This document shows, in pieces, positions 33,307 to 42,350 of a stretch of 64,000 bases of DNA (the first letter of the stretch is position 1; each line of letters starts with the position of its first letter). The DNA is from Byssovorax sp. (GTDB taxonomy: Bacteria > Myxococcota_A > Polyangia > Polyangiales > Polyangiaceae). Under the pieces are notes generated by a model. That model saw nothing but the letters and a program-made list of their open reading frames with translations, was not told where the DNA came from and did not search any database. The position numbers were made by a program, and so were the translations under genes. The stretch is from positions 49,373 to 113,372 of the forward strand of contig JANYGI010000002.1 in assembly GCA_025362495.1 (NCBI GenBank), written 5' to 3'.

Positions 33307-34377
33307 TCACTTGCCGCCGGTGCCGCTCCACCAGATCAGCGCGTCGCCGTCGTGCATGATCAGGCTGCCGTCGTCGCCGATCGAGAGCCAGGCGTTCGCG
33401 TGACCATCGGTCTTGGTGTACCAGAGGGCCTGGAGGCTCGGCGTGTAACTGACCAGGTTGCCGTCATTCTGCATCACGGTGAGATTGGCGCTCGTGCCGA
33501 AGGTGCCCGACGACCACAGCGGGCCGACGCCGGCCTGATAGAGCACGAGGTTACCGTCGTCCTGCTGGACGAGGGAGAAGCGCCCATCGCACGACACCGC
33601 AGCCTGGTTGACGCCGAGGCTCTGGCCCGGGCGCAGCGCTCCGCAACCATCGATGGGCTCCGGCGTCTCGGCGGGCGGCGGAGGAGGCGTCTGATCCGCG
33701 GGCGGCGGAGGCGGCGTCTGATCGGCGGGCGGCGCCGCTCCCTGGGTGGGATCCGGCGCATTGATCGAGCGGATCGGCGTGAAATCGGCGAGCTGCGCGC
33801 GCGACATCTGGATGAGCGAGACCGGCTTGCCGGTGGCCGAGTGGTGCATGAAATAGAGCTCGCTGTGATCGGCGCTGGCCCAGCCCGCGAAGAGCATCAC
33901 GTGGCCATAAGGCTTGCGGTAGGTGCGGTTGACGGCGTCGCCGGGGACGAGATCGTCGAAGCCCGGGAGCGCGACGGCGTACTCGCCGCTGACGAAGGGG
34001 GGGAAGAGCGCGGTGCTGGGGTTCTTCGTGAACTGCCAGGCCATCGAGACGAAGCCGCTGCAGTCGCGGCGATACCCGTCGTGATAGGCACCGTCACGCT
34101 GGTAGAGATTGCCGTCCTCGAGCCAGCCGATCCCGCGCTCGATGATCTCGCCGCGCCCCACGGCGCCGGCCTGGTCGCGCACGTCGGCGAGCGCGGCCTG
34201 GCAGCGATCGGTGCCGAGGCTGCTGACATCGCACTTCCAGCTGGAGATCGCGTCGGAGTCGCTGCTGACCTCCTCGGTGTCTGATTGCGTATCGACGGCA
34301 CATCCAGCCTGGGCGACGGCCAGGAACGAGAGGAGTGCGACGGGGGCCAGCGCGCGATTCCAGTTGAATGTCGTCAT
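33307..34377 (-). CDS. Secreted NlpC/P60-like (CHAP-like) N-terminal domain + bulb-type (mannose-binding) lectin C-terminus
   Basis: Lipobox 'FLAVAQAGC'; 'RRDCSGFVSMAWQF...PGDAVNRTYRKPYGHVMLFAGW'; PPPPPADQT linker; 'RFSLVQQDDGNLVLYQAGVGPLWSSGTFG' / 'LTVMQNDGNLVSY' / 'WLSIGDDGSLIMHDGDALIWWSGT' B-lectin repeats. Confidence 0.8.
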   Translation of the reverse strand: MTTFNWNRALAPVALLSFLAVAQAGCAVDTQSDTEEVSSDSDAISSWKCDVSSLGTDRCQAALADVRDQAGAVGRGEIIERGIGWLEDGNLYQRDGAYHDGYRRDCSGFVSMAWQFTKNPSTALFPPFVSGEYAVALPGFDDLVPGDAVNRTYRKPYGHVMLFAGWASADHSELYFMHHSATGKPVSLIQMSRAQLADFTPIRSINAPDPTQGAAPPADQTPPPPPADQTPPPPPAETPEPIDGCGALRPGQSLGVNQAAVSCDGRFSLVQQDDGNLVLYQAGVGPLWSSGTFGTSANLTVMQNDGNLVSYTPSLQALWYTKTDGHANAWLSIGDDGSLIMHDGDALIWWSGTGGK

Positions 34378-34608
34378 GCAGACCCTCATCGCACGCGACG
34401 TGCCATGTCTGGCAAAAGGGTCAAAATCGTCAGAACGACGGGTTTCAGCGTGGCTTCGCGCGGGTGGGCGGTGCGCCGTCCGATCGCCGCCCCCGGGTCC
34501 ATCGCGGCTCGGATGGATCATCCATGCCCCACCCACCTGGATCCACCGGTTCACCGCCGCGCCGCGTGTGGACTGTTTGCCTCGCCGGAGGTCGGTGCTC
34601 GTCGGCGA

Positions 34609-34656
34609 TGTCGACGATCGTCGACAGGAGACCTCCGGTGTCGACGATCGTCGACA
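34609..34656. promoter_or_regulatory. Two identical perfect 18-bp palindromes TGTCGACGATCGTCGACA (34609-34626, 34639-34656)
   Basis: Direct reading; centres exactly 30 bp apart in the divergent intergenic region. Confidence 0.75.
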
Positions 34657-34738
34657 GCCGTATCGACACGAAACCAGCCGTTTTCAGGGCTATTTCGACT
34701 TCGATGCCCGCGGCACGACGCGTGCTCTATCTCCAGGC

Positions 34739-35602
34739 ATGCAAACCCGCTGGCTCTCCCTCCTCCCGATTGTCGCCCTCGTTGCAGCCTGCTCGGTCCC
34801 CGAGAGCGACCAGGCCGACAACGGTGGGGACGACGATGTGCACAACCTCGTCGACATGGCGTCCCCGGACGAGCCGATCCCCGGCCTCGCCGGCGAGGAG
34901 ACGGCGAGCACCTATGAAGAGCCCCTCAGCGGCGGCAGCTGCGTGGTGGGCGGGTCCTACTGTGGCGGCGACAAGGTCAGCGGCGATCACAACACCCTCT
35001 ATCTCTGTCACGGCAAGGCCACGCCGACGGTCATCAAGCACTGCGCCGATGGCTGCAAGGTCAACCCCGGCGCGGACGACTCCTGCGCTCCGGCCCCCTC
35101 GTCGTGCTCGATCATCAACGCGCCTCACGCCTCGTACCTGAAGTGGGGCCTCCACCCCGACGCCTCGGACGCGCTCCAGCACCTCCACGTCACCTCGGGC
35201 CGCGTGATGCAGACGATCGGGAACGCCTCGGCCTCGGCCGGGACCCACGGGCAGGACGGCGTCGCCGGCGGCCACGCCTACTCCGCCGCGACGGACCTCA
35301 GCGTCTCGGGGATGAGCGACTCGCAGATTCGAGTGTTCCTCCAGCAGCTCACCAGCGTCGGATTCGCCGCTTACTACCGCAGCCCCGGCCACGACGGCTG
35401 GCCCTCGAGCGAGGTCCGCCACATCCACGCGATCTGGGTGGGAGCGCCGATGAAGCTCAGCCTGCGCAACCAGATCCGCGACTGGCACGTGAACAGGAAC
35501 GCCCTCGCCAGCCACACCACGTACACGTTCTACACCTGGACGTCGTGCTGGCACTCCTCGCTCTGGCAGACGTACCTGAAGCACAACTCGGCCTCGAACT
35601 GA
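34739..35602 (+). CDS. Lipoprotein with M15-like (D,D-peptidase-type) zinc-site pattern
   Basis: MQTRWLSLLPIVALVAACSVPE lipobox; 'GGHAYSAATDLSV...EVRHIHAIWV' HxxxxxxD...H arrangement. Confidence 0.65.
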   Translation: MQTRWLSLLPIVALVAACSVPESDQADNGGDDDVHNLVDMASPDEPIPGLAGEETASTYEEPLSGGSCVVGGSYCGGDKVSGDHNTLYLCHGKATPTVIKHCADGCKVNPGADDSCAPAPSSCSIINAPHASYLKWGLHPDASDALQHLHVTSGRVMQTIGNASASAGTHGQDGVAGGHAYSAATDLSVSGMSDSQIRVFLQQLTSVGFAAYYRSPGHDGWPSSEVRHIHAIWVGAPMKLSLRNQIRDWHVNRNALASHTTYTFYTWTSCWHSSLWQTYLKHNSASN

Positions 35603-35611
35603 GGCTGACTC

Positions 35612-36121
35612 TCAACCGAGCTTCCAGAAGAAGATCTTCTGGGCGTTCCAGTAGTCGTGTCCGACAGCGGCGGTGTCGTTCCACAGATCGATGTGGCCCT
35701 GCCCGCTGAAGCCCGGCAGCGCGATGAACGCGACGACGCCCGTCTGGCCCAGCACCTCGTCGGGGGGCGTCGCATCTTTGAGCGTCGCCCACGAGAGATC
35801 CGGCGCTCCCCACTGCTGACGCAGGTAATCGGCGAGATCGCGGGCGCCGCGCGCGAGGCCGTGAGGGCAGAGGCTCCCGCGATAGCCGAGCTTGCCGAGC
35901 AGCAGCGTCTTCCCGCTCCCGGGCTTGCTCGTGAGCGCGGCGATCGCTTCGCGGCTCGCGATGAGCTCATCGGCTATCACCAGCGCCTCCGACATGCGGA
36001 TGGCGCAGGTGTTGACGTTGATCGGGCTCTTCCGGTGGATGAACGGGCAGTCGTGGACGCTCTCGGGATCGGTCTCGTAGTTGAGAACGGCGGCGTCGAA
36101 GGTGGGCCTGGGGAAGCTCAT
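35612..36121 (-). CDS. Tae4-like type VI secretion amidase effector
   Basis: 'NTCAIRMSEAL' (Cys), 'CPHGLARGARDLADYL', 'GVVAFIALPGFSGQGHIDLWND...WNAQKIFFWKL' matching Tae4 family organisation. Confidence 0.8.
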   Translation of the reverse strand: MSFPRPTFDAAVLNYETDPESVHDCPFIHRKSPINVNTCAIRMSEALVIADELIASREAIAALTSKPGSGKTLLLGKLGYRGSLCPHGLARGARDLADYLRQQWGAPDLSWATLKDATPPDEVLGQTGVVAFIALPGFSGQGHIDLWNDTAAVGHDYWNAQKIFFWKLG

Positions 36122-36143
36122 GCAGAGAGGATATCCTCCGCGC

Positions 36144-37004
36144 GTGCTCTCCACCGCCCTGACGATAGCTGGCCTCGATCCTTCGGGCGGCGCGGGGATC
36201 GCGGCTGATCTGCGCGCGTTCGACGCGGCCGGAGCCTGGGGCGCGGCCGTCTGCGCGGCGCTCACGGTGCAGTCGACCCGCGGGGTCCGCGCCGTCCGCG
36301 CCGTGGCCACGAAGCTGGTGATTGCCCAGGCCGAGGAGGTGCTGGGCGACGCGCGGGTGCTGGCGATCAAGACCGGCGCGCTCGGCTCGGCGGCCAATGT
36401 GCGCGCCGTGGCGCGGCTGATCGAGGCGCACCCGGCGATCCCCGCGATCGTCGATCCGGTGATGCTCCCGTCGCGAAACGCTGGAAAACAAGCAGGATCG
36501 CGGCTCGATGGCCCGGGGTCGCTGCCCGCGCTCCAGCGGCTCGCGCGGGTCGCGACGCTGGTGACGCCGAACCTCGCGGAGGCGAGCGCGCTCCTCGGCG
36601 GCGTCACGATCACCACCGAGGAAGACGCCCGCGAGGCGGCCCTCGCGCTGGTGAAGGCGGGCTCGCGCGCGGCGCTCGTGAAGGGCGGCCACGGCACGGG
36701 CGCCGAGGCCGTCGACTGGCTGATCGTTGGAGGTCAAACGATCGAGATCACCCGGATCGCCCGGCCCCGCCGCGCGACGCCGCCGCTCCATGGAACGGGC
36801 TGCACGCTGGCCTCGCTGATCGCGGGCCGCCTCGCCGCGAAGAGCGCGGGGCGGCCGCCCGCTGCGGGGGAGCTCGTCGCCGCGGTCCGCTGGGCGCGCG
36901 GGCGCCTCGACGCAGCGATCGCGACCCCGCTCACCACGGGCCACGGGCTGCTCGTGCTCGATCCGCGGCGTCCGGTGCGCCGGAGCACGCCGCTCGCGCC
37001 GTAG
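36144..37004 (+). CDS. thiD: Hydroxymethylpyrimidine/phosphomethylpyrimidine kinase (GTG start)
   Basis: 'ALTIAGLDPSGGAGIAADLRAF...AVCAALTVQSTRGV...IKTGALGS...GGHGTGAEAVDWL...HGTGCTLASLIAG'. Confidence 0.92.
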   Translation: MLSTALTIAGLDPSGGAGIAADLRAFDAAGAWGAAVCAALTVQSTRGVRAVRAVATKLVIAQAEEVLGDARVLAIKTGALGSAANVRAVARLIEAHPAIPAIVDPVMLPSRNAGKQAGSRLDGPGSLPALQRLARVATLVTPNLAEASALLGGVTITTEEDAREAALALVKAGSRAALVKGGHGTGAEAVDWLIVGGQTIEITRIARPRRATPPLHGTGCTLASLIAGRLAAKSAGRPPAAGELVAAVRWARGRLDAAIATPLTTGHGLLVLDPRRPVRRSTPLAP

Positions 37005-37031
37005 GCGGCGATTTTCGCCTATGCTGCGCGC

Positions 37032-38438
37032 GTGCGTTTTCGCTCGCTCGAGGCGGTGGTGGGCCGGGGCCGCTCCCTTGCGGTCGCGGTCGCCTGTGCG
37101 GCGCTCATGGGATCGATCTCGATCGAGCCCGCGCGCGCCGAGGGGCCGGCGCCCGCGCACGTCGAGCGCGCGGCGATCGCCCTTGTTTCGCAGGCGATCG
37201 CGCGTGATCTCGCCGCCTCGCCCGCGCGCGCGCTGATCGTCGCCTCGCCCCTCGTGAGCGACTCGGCGGCGCCTCGCGGCGCGCTGCTCACGGCGACGAT
37301 CGCCACCCAGATCGCCGGCCGGCGCGGGAGCGGATCGCACGCGCGCCCCGAGCCCATGACGCTCGCCGCCGCGCGCGCCGCCGCGGCCGGCGACAGCGTG
37401 CTCGTGCAGCTCGCCGTGGAGATCGTCGCGGGCAAGCTCCGCGTCACGGCCGACGTCTATCCGGTGCCCCGCAGCGTGTGGTCGAAGATCCGCGATCCCG
37501 AGCCGGGCCCGATCGCGCATGCCTTCGCCGAGGCCCCGATCGACGCCGAGGTCCGCAGCTTCCTCGCGCCGATCCCGCTGGTCACGCTCCACGTCGATCG
37601 CGCGCGCAACTTCGAGAGCGACGTCGTCGCCCTCGCGTGCGGGGATCTCGATCACGACGGCAGCCTGGAGATCGTGGCGATGAGCCGCCGCCGGATCAGC
37701 ACCGTGCGCCTGCACGAAGGCCACGTTCTGCCGCTCCTTTCGCGCAACTGGCCCGATCTCGCGCAGGTGTCGCCCGCCCCGCAACGCGAGCCGATCGGCT
37801 TCGCCACCATGGTCGAGCGCGCCGGCGCGGCCTCGGCGTTCCTCGACGTCGGCCTCACCGATCGCGGCAAGAGCGTGCGCCTCGACGCGGCCCTGCAGCT
37901 CGCGGCGTCGTTCCCCGGCCTCGCGGTCCCCGACGGCGACGTCTCGGTCTGCACGCGCCTCCCCGGCCTGCTCGTCACGGGCGCCGTCGGCCCGTGCGCC
38001 GCGGGCGATCCGCAGCCGTTTTCCAGCTCGATCGGCGGTCAGTACGACGCCGTCGCGTCGAGCCGCCTCGTCACGCAGAAGGGCGCGCCGTACGTGGTGT
38101 GGGCCGGTCGCGAGCGCGGCGTGCTCGAGCTCCGCGACGACGCCGGCCGCAAGCTCGGGGTCGACGCCGTCGGCGCGCAGCTCGCCGTCGGCGATCTCGA
38201 TCAGGACGGCGATCCCGAGATCATCAGCACGCTCGACACGCTGAACCCGCTCGACGACGCGGTCGTCGTCCGCACCTGGGCGCGCACCTCGACGGCGGCG
38301 CCGGCGACGCGCGTGCACGAGATCCTGCGCATCCCCGCGGCCGCCGGCGTTCGCGCCGTGGCCACGTGTCCGCCCGACGGTCCCGGCCGCGCGCCGTTCG
38401 TCGTCGCCACGGCCGACGAGATCTGGGTGGTGCGATGA
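37032..38438 (+). CDS. Secreted FG-GAP/VCBS-like repeat hypothetical protein (GTG start)
   Basis: Signal peptide; 'ALACGDLDHDGSLEIVAMSR', 'QLAVGDLDQDGDPEIISTLD'. Confidence 0.7.
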   Translation: MRFRSLEAVVGRGRSLAVAVACAALMGSISIEPARAEGPAPAHVERAAIALVSQAIARDLAASPARALIVASPLVSDSAAPRGALLTATIATQIAGRRGSGSHARPEPMTLAAARAAAAGDSVLVQLAVEIVAGKLRVTADVYPVPRSVWSKIRDPEPGPIAHAFAEAPIDAEVRSFLAPIPLVTLHVDRARNFESDVVALACGDLDHDGSLEIVAMSRRRISTVRLHEGHVLPLLSRNWPDLAQVSPAPQREPIGFATMVERAGAASAFLDVGLTDRGKSVRLDAALQLAASFPGLAVPDGDVSVCTRLPGLLVTGAVGPCAAGDPQPFSSSIGGQYDAVASSRLVTQKGAPYVVWAGRERGVLELRDDAGRKLGVDAVGAQLAVGDLDQDGDPEIISTLDTLNPLDDAVVVRTWARTSTAAPATRVHEILRIPAAAGVRAVATCPPDGPGRAPFVVATADEIWVVR

Positions 38439-39793
38439 TCGCGCGGCGACGCTTCCTCGCCGGAATGGCTTCATTTGCAGGCATTTCCGCGCTCGGTGGC
38501 TCCGCGCGCGCGCTCGGGCGCACGCCGTTCGGCGGCCGGATCGCCATGCACCTGCCCTGGCCGACCGTGGGGATCGATCCCCACGATCTGCGCGATCCCA
38601 CCGCGGCGCTCTTCGCCTCGGCGATCGCCGATTCGATCTTCGCGGCCGATCCGGGCGTCGCGCCCTACCCCACGCTCGCCGCGGCGATGCCGAGCCGCGA
38701 GGGCGCAGACACGGTGGTGCGGCTGCGCGAAGGCCTGAAGACGGCGCGCGGCGTGGCCCTCGACGGGCGCGATCTCATCGCCTCGGTCGAGCGCGCGCGC
38801 ACCCGCGGCGCGGCGTCGGTGCTGGTGCAGGTGCCCCGGCCCCTCGCCCACAAGAGCGATCCGTTCGCGGCCGTCTTCGGCGCGATCGATCCGCCGCACC
38901 TCGCGCGCGCCCTCGCGTCGCCGCTCTGCGCGCTGCTGCCGCGGCGCTTCGATCCCGGCGCGCCCGACGCCACCGGGGCGTTCCGCGCCGACATCTCGGC
39001 CGCGGGGCTCACCCTGACGCGCAACCTCCTCGCGGCACGCGGGCCTTCGTTTCTCGATGAAATCGTGATCGCGCCCGCCTCCGATCTCAAGACGTCGCTC
39101 CGCAGCTTCGAGGCCGAGACCGACGATCTCGGCTGGCTCGGCTCCGGCCTCCACGACGGCCGCAAGGGCGCCGTGAAGATGGAGCTCGGGCGCGCCGCGT
39201 GGATCGTGATGAGCACCGGCCCCGAGGCCGGCCCGTTCAACCTCCCCGGCGTCGCGCAGCGGCTGATCGACGCGCTGCCGCCCGAGCGCCTCGCCCACCT
39301 CGGGATTGGCGCTCTCCCGGCCGCCACCGGCGATCCCGCCTGGGGTGGCCCGCCCGCCGATCTGCTCGTCGACGAGGCCTCGCCGCATCTGGTCGAGGTC
39401 GCGCGCGCCGTGGCGCCCATTCTCTCGCGCCCCGGCCACGAGGTGACCGCAACACCCATTGCACGAGCCGAGATTGCCCGGCGACGAGCGCGCGGCAAGG
39501 CGGCGCTGGCCATTGAAATCGTGCGCGCGGTCGGCCCGACTCCCTTGCACGCGCTCTTCTCCCTGGCCACAGCCGAGGACGTGACGCGCGGGCGCGATCT
39601 CGGCCGCGCGCCACCGAAAGGGCTCACCGCCACGGCCGCTCGTCAGCTCACGAGCGATCTCCGCGTCGGCGTCCTCGGCGAGCTCCGCATCACCGGCGGG
39701 GCCATCCCCGATATCGTGTTTGCCCGATCGACGAGCGGCGAGGGCTGGGACCTCGGCGCCAGCTTTCGCCGCCCGATGAAGCGCACCTCATGA
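38435..39793 (+). CDS. TAT-exported ABC peptide substrate-binding (SBP_bac_5)-like protein
   Basis: MIARRRFLAGMASFAGISALGG (twin-arginine-like) and 'RIAMHLPWPTVGIDPHDLRDPTAALFASAIADSIFA...DGRDLIASVERA' SBP-like; ATGA overlap with upstream gene. Confidence 0.6.
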   Translation: MIARRRFLAGMASFAGISALGGSARALGRTPFGGRIAMHLPWPTVGIDPHDLRDPTAALFASAIADSIFAADPGVAPYPTLAAAMPSREGADTVVRLREGLKTARGVALDGRDLIASVERARTRGAASVLVQVPRPLAHKSDPFAAVFGAIDPPHLARALASPLCALLPRRFDPGAPDATGAFRADISAAGLTLTRNLLAARGPSFLDEIVIAPASDLKTSLRSFEAETDDLGWLGSGLHDGRKGAVKMELGRAAWIVMSTGPEAGPFNLPGVAQRLIDALPPERLAHLGIGALPAATGDPAWGGPPADLLVDEASPHLVEVARAVAPILSRPGHEVTATPIARAEIARRRARGKAALAIEIVRAVGPTPLHALFSLATAEDVTRGRDLGRAPPKGLTATAARQLTSDLRVGVLGELRITGGAIPDIVFARSTSGEGWDLGASFRRPMKRTS

Positions 39794-40416
39794 CGACCCA
39801 CGACGAAGCCATTCGCCACCTGAGCGCCGCAGATCCCCGCCTTGCGGCTCTCATCGCCCGCACCGGGCCCTGCCGCATGGGCGCCCGCGCCGCCGAGAGC
39901 GACCATTTCGAGGGGCTGGTCAGCGCCATCGCCAGTCAACAGCTCTCGACCAAGGCGGCGGCCACGATCTTCGCGCGGGTGAAGGCCCTCGGCCTGGACG
40001 AGACAGGCCGCTTCCACCCCACGACGCTCCTCGCGAGGGACGAAATGTCCCTCAGGGGAGCAGGCCTGTCGGGGCAGAAGGCCCGCTACATCCGCGACGT
40101 CTGCGAGAAGGTGACCTCGGGCGCGCTCGCCCTCGACAGCCTCCATGCCATCGACGACGAGGCGGTGATCGAGGCCCTGTGCAGCGTCAAGGGCGTTGGC
40201 CGCTGGACGGCCGAGATGTTCCTGATGTTCCGCCTGGGCCGACCCGACGTGCTGCCGGTGGGCGATCTCGGGATCCAGAAGGGATTCATGAAGCTCTTCG
40301 CCCTGAAGACGCTGCCGACGCCCGAGAAGATGGCGAAGCTCGCGAAGCCCTTCCGGCCCCATCGCTCGGTGGCGTGCTGGTATCTGTGGCGCCTCGTGGA
40401 AGAGCAGGAAGGCTGA
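39790..40416 (+). CDS. DNA-3-methyladenine glycosylase (HhH-GPD, AlkA-like)
   Basis: 'FEGLVSAIASQQLSTKAAATIFARV...VIEALCSVKGVGRWTAEMFLMFRLGRPDVLPVGDLGIQKG'. Confidence 0.93.
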   Translation: MTTHDEAIRHLSAADPRLAALIARTGPCRMGARAAESDHFEGLVSAIASQQLSTKAAATIFARVKALGLDETGRFHPTTLLARDEMSLRGAGLSGQKARYIRDVCEKVTSGALALDSLHAIDDEAVIEALCSVKGVGRWTAEMFLMFRLGRPDVLPVGDLGIQKGFMKLFALKTLPTPEKMAKLAKPFRPHRSVACWYLWRLVEEQEG

Positions 40417-40431
40417 GCGCCTATCCGATGG

Positions 40432-40467
40432 TTCGAGGCCGAACGATCTCCGTCGTCCGGCCTCGAA
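40432..40467. terminator. Inverted repeat TTCGAGGCCG ... CGGCCTCGAA between convergent genes
   Basis: Perfect 10-bp arms, 16-nt loop, between genes ending 40416 (+) and 40477 (-). Confidence 0.6.
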
Positions 40468-40476
40468 GGCCGGCGT

Positions 40477-42108
40477 TCACGGGAAGGCAGCGAGGCCCTT
40501 GGTGACGGCGTCGTGCCAGACCGCCTTCGCCGGAGCATCGTTGTCGAGGCGGTAATCGCAAGCGGGCCAGTTGAGATCGAAGTACGCGGCGTAAGCCGGC
40601 GGGTAGCTGCGCGAGTTCCAGTACGTGATGGCCTGGGAGAGGTACTGCGCGCGGCCCTGCGGGTTGCCCTTGACGGGGCACGAGCCGAGCTCGGGGACGG
40701 CCCACGGCTTCCCATGCGCCTGCGCGAAGTCGATCACCTTGCCGAACTGGGTCGCGGCGTCGGCGACGTCGCCCTGGTCGGCGTTGGAGTTGTAGGTGTC
40801 GGCGCCGAAGACCTCGATCACGTCGTCGCCGGGGTACATGCCGTCGGTGCCGAGGAGCGGGCGCGAAGGCGCGATCTTCGGCGTCATCGAGTACTGCATG
40901 ATGATCAGCGTCGCGTGGATGTCGAGGTTGGGGCGGGTGGCCTTCACGCTGTCGGCGATCGTGCGGATGTGCTTCCACGCGGCGCGGTAGGCGGTGGGCG
41001 TGAACGTGTGGTTGACGTAGAGCTCGTCGTCGGGCTCGTGCCAGAACGTCCAGTAGACGGGGTGGTTGTCCTGGATGCCATTGAAGAAGCTCTTGAGCGC
41101 GGTGTCGTGCGTGCCCGCGGAGACCTCGGCCGGCGGGTACTTGAACGAGTAGGCCGAGGCCGCGTTGCGCGCGACGTCCAGGGCCTGGACGGTGTTGAGG
41201 AACGGGGTGACTCCGCCACCACCGTCGAATGCGCGGGTGACGCCCATCGCGCCGAACTGGCCATTGAGCAGATCGAACGTCGCGGCGTCGTGCGGCGAGA
41301 ACGAGGCGCCGAACAGCGTCGTCGCCTTCGGGCGCAGGGCGACGAGGGCCATCGTCGCGACGTCGGTCGGCGCGGACGAGACGGCGACGCGGGAAGCCTC
41401 GGTGGCCGGCCCGAGGCGAGCGTCGGTGTCGTAGACAGCGAGGTTGATGCCCCACGAGCCGGTGTTGCCGCACGATCGGTCGAGGCGCTCGTGGGCGATG
41501 GTGGAGGTGGTGGTGGAGGGCTGCACCGGGCTGACCTCGCCATAGACGCCCACCAGCACATCGCCGTTGCGCGTGGTCGCGAGCGAGGGAGTGACGTGGT
41601 TCGTCTGCGACGTCGTCTCGGCGCTGCTGACGGAGGCGTCGATCGGGTTGACGGGATCGACGTTGGCGTACGCCTGGATGGTGGCGATCCCGCGCGCCGT
41701 GGCGCTGAGCGTGAAGGCGTAGGAGGCCGGCTCGCCCGCCGCGACCGCGCGCACGAACACGCTGGTGCCGAGTCCCGCGCCGCCGCCGACAGTGCCGGTG
41801 TCGGTCCGGCGATCGACCAGCGTCCAGCCGCTCGGAGCCGCCACGGTGATGGTGGAGTAGCTGGCAATGACGGCGACCTCGACGTCGCCCGCGACCACGC
41901 CGGTGGGCTTCGCGATGCTCAGCGCCATGCCCGGCCCGGTCGATTGATCGAAGGCGCTCACCGACGAGGCGCGCCAGGTGATCGCCGTCCCGAGAGCAGC
42001 GATGTTGGTGTCGACGGCGCCCTCGGGAGCACTGGAATCATCCGGCGCGCACGCTGCGAGGAGGGACGTGGCAACCACGGTGAGGAGAGCAAGATTGATT
42101 CGCTTCAT
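40477..42108 (-). CDS. Lipoprotein, glycoside-hydrolase-like (GH26-like) C-terminal domain
   Basis: 'VVATSLLAACAPDDSS' lipobox; 'PVYWTFWHEPDDELYVNHTFTPTAYRAAWKHIRTIADS' and 'GKPWAVPELGSCPVKGN' GH-like acid/base and nucleophile contexts. Confidence 0.65.
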   Translation of the reverse strand: MKRINLALLTVVATSLLAACAPDDSSAPEGAVDTNIAALGTAITWRASSVSAFDQSTGPGMALSIAKPTGVVAGDVEVAVIASYSTITVAAPSGWTLVDRRTDTGTVGGGAGLGTSVFVRAVAAGEPASYAFTLSATARGIATIQAYANVDPVNPIDASVSSAETTSQTNHVTPSLATTRNGDVLVGVYGEVSPVQPSTTTSTIAHERLDRSCGNTGSWGINLAVYDTDARLGPATEASRVAVSSAPTDVATMALVALRPKATTLFGASFSPHDAATFDLLNGQFGAMGVTRAFDGGGGVTPFLNTVQALDVARNAASAYSFKYPPAEVSAGTHDTALKSFFNGIQDNHPVYWTFWHEPDDELYVNHTFTPTAYRAAWKHIRTIADSVKATRPNLDIHATLIIMQYSMTPKIAPSRPLLGTDGMYPGDDVIEVFGADTYNSNADQGDVADAATQFGKVIDFAQAHGKPWAVPELGSCPVKGNPQGRAQYLSQAITYWNSRSYPPAYAAYFDLNWPACDYRLDNDAPAKAVWHDAVTKGLAAFP

Positions 42109-42350
42109 GGGAAACACACTTCGCAAGGGGCGTGCCGGGCCGAGATGCCCTCGAAACCAGGCAATTGCAAGGGGGGTGCGGCGCGGCGCACCGCACCCCG
42201 GGTCGACGCGCGCGCCGCGGCGCGGCCCGTGGCGTCGCACCTCGGCCGCGCGACGCCCTCCGGGACCGGGCGCTGCGGCGGGCGGTGTCGCACCGGCGTG
42301 ATCGGGCGCCGCGCTTCCGGGGCGGCGCGCGCTGGAGTACAAGTCGAGCC

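Noticed and set aside
35967-38474. 835-aa minus-strand ORF opposite thiD and the FG-GAP gene
   Set aside because: Shadow ORF spanning several well-supported genes on the other strand.
42180-42345. Extreme G/C stretch with CGCGCCGCGGCGCG palindrome upstream of the FHA-sigma54 gene
   Set aside because: Short self-complementary GC strings are expected by chance at this composition; no repeat pattern found.
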